Positions 39,795 to 42,902 of a stretch of 42,902 nucleotides of DNA are shown piece by piece (positions within the stretch are counted from its first letter, which is position 1; every line of letters begins with the position of its first letter). A model generated the notes under the pieces. That model searched no databases and was not told where the DNA came from. It saw only the letters and a program-made list of their open reading frames with translations. A program made the translations under genes and the position numbers. The DNA is from Rouxiella badensis (GTDB lineage: Bacteria > Pseudomonadota > Gammaproteobacteria > Enterobacterales > Enterobacteriaceae), in the NCBI RefSeq assembly GCF_002093665.1, contig NZ_MRWE01000041.1:1-42902 (forward strand). Reading direction: 5' to 3'.

Positions 39795-40565
39795 TCAACT
39801 ATCCTGACTCGCCTGCGCAGGAAACTCAACCCTTTCCAGCTCGCTGACACAGCCCTTCCAGTCAAAACGCTCGACCAGCTGCTGCCAGCGAGGGTCCCAA
39901 GGGGCGGTCAACGACAGGGCTTCACCGGTGACAGGATGCGTCAGGCGCAGGTGGCTAGCGTGCAGCATCAGGCCTGGGCATTCGAAATGCTGCGCCATTC
40001 CGCGGTTCTGCTTCAAATCACCGTGTGCGGTATCACCAATAATCGGATGACGCAGATGGGACATATGGCGTCGCAGCTGGTGCTTGCGGCCCGTTTCCGG
40101 CGTCAACTCAACCAAGCTGTAGCGGGCGGTGTCATAACGGCCAATCGCAACAGGCATCTCGCGACGCGCTAACACCCGATAATGGCTTACCGCAGGCTGT
40201 GGGGCTTTTTCCCCTTCCGAAAATTTATCGGCAATCTTGTCAAGCTCTTCGGTAAGCGCATAGTCGACAGTGCCGTCTTCCAGCACATAACCACGCACGA
40301 CGGCGTGATAAACCTTAATCATCTGATGCTGTTCAAACTGCTGAGACAGCATTCGTGCAACGTCACTCGACAGCGCAAACAACAGCACGCCCGAGGTGGG
40401 TTTATCAAGACGGTGTACGGTAAATACGTGCTGACCAATCTGGTCACGCAGCGTCTGCATAACAAAAACGGTTTCATGCCGGTCTAGCCAACTACGATGA
40501 ACCAACATACCGGCGGGCTTGTTCACCGCTATCAGATGCTCGTCCTGATACAAAATTTCCAGCAT
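39795..40565 (-). CDS. truC: tRNA pseudouridine(65) synthase TruC
   Basis: TruC makes pseudouridine 65 in tRNA-Ile and tRNA-Asp. It is an RluA-family synthase: the catalytic Asp54 is in VHRLDKPTSGVLLFA, and the later motifs RYSLVELTPETGRKHQLRRH and HPIIGDTAHGD are intact. It has 256 residues, with no S4 domain. The ATG is 1 bp after the yqcC stop, so the pair is translationally coupled. Cytosolic. Confidence 0.96.
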   Translation of the reverse strand: MLEILYQDEHLIAVNKPAGMLVHRSWLDRHETVFVMQTLRDQIGQHVFTVHRLDKPTSGVLLFALSSDVARMLSQQFEQHQMIKVYHAVVRGYVLEDGTVDYALTEELDKIADKFSEGEKAPQPAVSHYRVLARREMPVAIGRYDTARYSLVELTPETGRKHQLRRHMSHLRHPIIGDTAHGDLKQNRGMAQHFECPGLMLHASHLRLTHPVTGEALSLTAPWDPRWQQLVERFDWKGCVSELERVEFPAQASQDS

Positions 40566-40566
40566 G

Positions 40567-40881
40567 TCAGTCTTCTATATTCAGTAAATCGTCGAGGCGC
40601 TGTAGCGCGTTATGCAGCTTTTCCATTCCCGGCATCGCCACTTCATAATAAGGCGTGATGGCAAAACGAGTCGGCAGGTTGGCCTCGGCGGCCAGCAGAG
40701 CATGCATACGGGGGATAAGCACCCACTGTAACCACTGCTCGGCGGACATGGTATCGACGGCGAACGGCTCTTTGCTATCAAACGCTTCGGGCTCTGGCGG
40801 CATAGGTTGCCACAAAGACAACTCACGCATAACTTGCTCAATATTAAGCAATATTTCGCGGACCTGGTTTTCTGTACTCAT
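40567..40881 (-). CDS. yqcC: YqcC family protein (TruC-associated, DUF446)
   Basis: A 104-residue protein of the DUF446/YqcC family with unknown function. The core FAVDTMSAEQWLQWVLIPRM and the segment FAITPYYEVAM are the family's conserved region; the ends are helical. It is known to co-occur with TruC, and here its stop nearly touches the truC start. ATG 40881 has AGAGAG upstream. It is first in the yqcC-truC-yqcA unit. No signal peptide or membrane segment. Confidence 0.93.
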   Translation of the reverse strand: MSTENQVREILLNIEQVMRELSLWQPMPPEPEAFDSKEPFAVDTMSAEQWLQWVLIPRMHALLAAEANLPTRFAITPYYEVAMPGMEKLHNALQRLDDLLNIED

Positions 40882-40939
40882 CAATCACTCTCTGCATTGC
40901 ATACGTGCGGGTTTTGGATAGCGCGCCGAAAAGGGGCAA

Positions 40940-40968
40940 AGCATAGCACTGAAGCCGCAACGCCCCAA
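40940..40968 (-). promoter_or_regulatory. candidate yqcC promoter
   Basis: On the minus strand an extended -10 TGCTATGCT (hexamer 40940-40945) lies 17 bp from TTGGGG (40963-40968). The leader would be about 50 nt. The opposite-strand promoter for the MFS gene in this 225-bp gap could not be placed with confidence. Confidence 0.45.
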
Positions 40969-41106
40969 GTTTCAACTCGCTGGACGAAACTCTCTCGTTG
41001 TCTCTACTAAGCATAGCCTCCATCAATCAACTATCAGTTTTTCATACTGGTACTGTGTGATTGCTACGGGCAAAATAGGCGCACTTTACATAAATTGACT
41101 TTAAAG

Positions 41107-42354
41107 ATGCCTGCAAACTCAATAATAACGCCCAAAAAACACGCCACGCCCATGAAAGCAATGATCGCTTCCGTGTCAGGCTATGCAATGGACGGCTTTG
41201 ACCTGTTGATCCTCGGATTCATGTTGCCCGCTATTTCAAGCGAGCTGGGGCTTACTGCATCACAGAGCGGTTCGCTGGTGACGTGGACGCTTATCGGCGC
41301 GGTGATTGGCGGCGTGATTTTTGGCCCGATCAGCGACCGCTTTGGACGCATACGCGTACTGACTTTCACAATTTTGATGTTCTCGTTGTTTACCGGCCTG
41401 TGCGCCGTTGCCCAGGGGTATTGGGACCTGCTGACCTATCGCACTCTGGCGGGCGTTGGGCTTGGCGGTGAATTTGGTATTGGTATGGCGCTAATCGCCG
41501 AAGCCTGGCCGATTGAGAAGCGTAATCGTGCCTCTGCTTACGTTGGCATGGGCTGGCAGCTGGGTGTGCTGATGGCCGCGATCCTGACACCGCTGCTGCT
41601 CGGTACTATTGGCTGGCGCGGCATGTTCCTGATAGGGCTTGTGCCCGCCCTCGCCTCCTTTCTTATCCGCCGTAGTATGGGCGAGCCCGAGGAATTCGTT
41701 AAGCAGTCCTCTAAGCAGCAGCAGGAGCCTTTATTGACTCGTTTAGCGCTGCTGTTCAAGGACCGTGCGACCCGTCGATGCAGTATTGGCATTCTGATCC
41801 TCTGTTCGGTGCAAAACTTCGGCTATTACGGATTAATGATTTGGATGCCAAGCTATCTGTCGAAAAACTTCGGTTTTTCGCTCACCAAATCCGGCATGTG
41901 GACCGCCGTCACCGTTATCGGCATGACCTTCGGTATCTGGTTGTTTGGCGCATTGTCAGACCGCTTTGCACGCTGGAAGATTTTCGTGATTTATCAGGTC
42001 GGTGCGGTGGTGATGGTGGTGTGTTATGCCCAACTGAAAGACCCGACGGCGATGCTGTTTGCCGGTGCCGTGATGGGGATGTTCGTGAACGGAATGATTG
42101 GTGGCTATGGGGGCCTGATTTCTGACAGCTACCCGGTCAATGCGCGCGCGACGGCACAGAACGTATTATTTAATCTTGGACGCGGCGTAGGCGGTTTTGG
42201 ACCACTGGTGATAGGTATGCTGGCGTCACAAATAGCCTTTACCGCAGCGATTACGCTGCTGGCGGCAATTTACCTGCTGGATATCTATGCGACGCTGTTC
42301 CTGCTGCCAAAAGCGCAAAGTAAGAAAGAAGACACGCTGGGTGCAATAGGCTAA
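41107..42354 (+). CDS. MFS transporter, aromatic-acid/sialate:H+ symporter-like
   Basis: A 415-residue inner-membrane protein of the major facilitator superfamily with 12 predicted helices. Helix 1 carries GYAMDGFDLLILGFMLP, an acidic DGFD motif as in the aromatic acid:H+ symporter (AAHS) and NanT-like groups. Motif A is GPISDRFGR between helices 2 and 3, repeated as GALSDRFAR in the second half. GLGGEFGIGMALIAEAWP also recalls sialate, shikimate and benzoate carriers, but the substrate cannot be named. I chose ATG 41107; TTG 41095 and ATG 41152 are alternatives, and none has a good ribosome site. It stands alone between yqcC and csrB and faces csrB tail to tail. Confidence 0.88.
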   Translation: MPANSIITPKKHATPMKAMIASVSGYAMDGFDLLILGFMLPAISSELGLTASQSGSLVTWTLIGAVIGGVIFGPISDRFGRIRVLTFTILMFSLFTGLCAVAQGYWDLLTYRTLAGVGLGGEFGIGMALIAEAWPIEKRNRASAYVGMGWQLGVLMAAILTPLLLGTIGWRGMFLIGLVPALASFLIRRSMGEPEEFVKQSSKQQQEPLLTRLALLFKDRATRRCSIGILILCSVQNFGYYGLMIWMPSYLSKNFGFSLTKSGMWTAVTVIGMTFGIWLFGALSDRFARWKIFVIYQVGAVVMVVCYAQLKDPTAMLFAGAVMGMFVNGMIGGYGGLISDSYPVNARATAQNVLFNLGRGVGGFGPLVIGMLASQIAFTAAITLLAAIYLLDIYATLFLLPKAQSKKEDTLGAIG

Positions 42355-42390
42355 TAGTGGCTTAGTGAGGGAAATTGGCAAGATAGAGAC

Positions 42391-42424
42391 AAAAAGTTGG
42401 GGGTACTGTTTTCACAGTACCCCC
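42391..42424 (-). terminator. csrB rho-independent terminator
   Basis: GGGGGTACTGT (42399-42409), loop of 4 nt and ACAGTACCCCC (42414-42424) form a perfect 11-bp stem. On the minus strand AAC and TTTTT follow. On the plus strand the tail GGTTCGTTTTAT is weaker, so it may only partly stop MFS transcripts. Confidence 0.9.
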
Positions 42425-42750
42425 GGTTCGTTTTATAGCAATCCAGCTACCTGTGTGCTCCCTGCTCGTTCCTTGAAAACTTGTCCTGCGGTCATCCTAA
42501 CCAGCCATCCGTTGCATCGTCCTACTTTCATCCTGACGTATCATCCTAGTCGTCCTGACTTTCATCCTTTAGTCTTCCTGACCCACCAAACTTCCTGTTT
42601 TGGCTCTCAATCTCCGTCCTGGAGGTGTCCCTTGTTTCGTCCTGAAACATCCTGGCATAATCCGATGCCGTCCTGACTCATCCTGAGCCTTTCCCCTACT
42701 TGATGAAACCGCCATCATCCTAATGTTCAGTTTCATGTCTTCCTTTCGAC
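42391..42750 (-). ncRNA. csrB: CsrB regulatory RNA (CsrA-sequestering)
   Basis: CsrB binds many CsrA dimers through GGA-containing hairpin loops and so relieves CsrA control of carbon storage, motility and biofilm. On the minus strand this 360-nt segment holds about 24 GGA trinucleotides, mostly as CAGGATG, CAGGACG or TAGGATG. The 5' end GTCGAAAGGAAGACA and AACATTAGGATGATG align with E. coli CsrB (GTCGACAGGGAGTCAG, AACATCAGGATGATG), and the 3' part AGCAGGGAGCA, AGCTGGATTGC and AAACGAACCGGG also match, followed by a terminator. E. coli CsrB is about 369 nt. The gene neighbourhood (yqcC) is as in E. coli apart from the interposed MFS gene. Ends are predicted. Confidence 0.93.
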
Positions 42751-42756
42751 ACAGCT

Positions 42757-42785
42757 AGAATCGTCGATTTTGCCCGCCGAGGCAA
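42757..42785 (-). promoter_or_regulatory. csrB promoter
   Basis: On the minus strand TTGCCT (42780-42785), a 17-bp spacer and GATTCT (42757-42762) place the start at the G at 42750, exactly where homology to E. coli CsrB begins. The weak -10 fits a promoter that needs an activator. Confidence 0.65.
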
Positions 42786-42799
42786 GGCTAGCACTCAGG

Positions 42800-42805
42800 C
42801 TTACA
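42800..42805 (-). promoter_or_regulatory. possible UvrY (GacA-type) half-site
   Basis: On the minus strand TGTAAG lies about 50 bp upstream of the csrB start. It matches one arm of the GacA/UvrY box TGTAAG-N6-CTTACA; the second arm is absent. BarA-UvrY activates csrB in E. coli. The rest of the region to the window edge (42806-42902) is AT-rich, with no gene seen. Confidence 0.3.
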
Positions 42806-42902
42806 GCAGGGTAGGACGTATAAACAGTAGGTCTTATTGAATCAACTTAATGATTTTAATTGATTTTTATAATTACAAAGAAAATTATTAGCAGTAAATA
42901 TA

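Noticed and set aside
42365-42676. 103-codon open frame on the plus strand after the MFS gene
   Set aside because: It is the complement of csrB. Its Ser, Pro and His bias comes from the repeated TCATCCTGA (the reverse of the GGA repeats), and no protein family is suggested.
42513-42720. Direct-repeat array resembling a small CRISPR
   Set aside because: The repeated units are 7-9 bp, imperfect and irregularly spaced, with no 20-40 bp repeats or uniform spacers; they are CsrB GGA motifs.

Overview
This window is core chromosome of a gammaproteobacterium of the order Enterobacterales. The proteins are close to Escherichia coli homologues in length and motif, and the order follows the gmhB-metNIQ ... 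dapD-yaeH region of E. coli almost gene for gene. Two things place it outside Escherichia/Salmonella: yaeF is missing between proS and nlpE, and yaeH is followed by yqcA-truC-yqcC and a CsrB RNA gene, which in E. coli lie elsewhere. My best guess is a Yersiniaceae-like genus (Serratia, Rahnella, Ewingella or Rouxiella type). The species cannot be fixed from sequence alone.

Layout. Positions 1-308 hold the promoters and antiterminator leader of a ribosomal RNA operon on the minus strand; the 16S gene itself is outside the window. gmhB (minus) reads towards it. A MetJ-regulated promoter then drives metNIQ (plus, methionine import), followed by rcsF-trmO and proS (plus). Facing these are yaeQ-arfB-nlpE (minus). 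yaeP-rof (plus) sits between the yaeQ promoter and the minus-strand group ldcC-yaeR-tilS-cytochrome c.

From 13.9 to 33.8 kb lies the minus-strand macro-cluster rpsB-tsf / pyrH / frr / dxr / uppS-cdsA-rseP-bamA-skp-lpxD-fabZ-lpxA-lpxB-rnhB-dnaE-accA. It joins translation factors, isoprenoid and undecaprenyl carrier synthesis, phospholipid and lipid A synthesis, outer-membrane protein assembly and DNA replication. Terminators after tsf, frr, dxr and accA divide it into transcription units. Eight genes in the window start with GTG or TTG.

From 34 kb, map-glnD-dapD-yaeH run on the plus strand, divergent from rpsB, whose roughly 215-nt leader matches the t44 RNA region. A converging minus-strand unit yqcC-truC-yqcA follows. 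A 12-helix MFS transporter (plus) then converges on a CsrB regulatory RNA (minus), recognised from about two dozen GGA motifs, its 5' and 3' end sequences, a promoter and a strong terminator.

I found no CRISPR array, prophage, insertion sequence, toxin-antitoxin pair or unknown multi-gene system. The most interesting elements are non-coding: CsrB with an MFS gene beside it, an 88-bp nested palindrome behind accA, the rpsB leader, several operon hairpins, and a diverged FabZ with an N-terminal extension.
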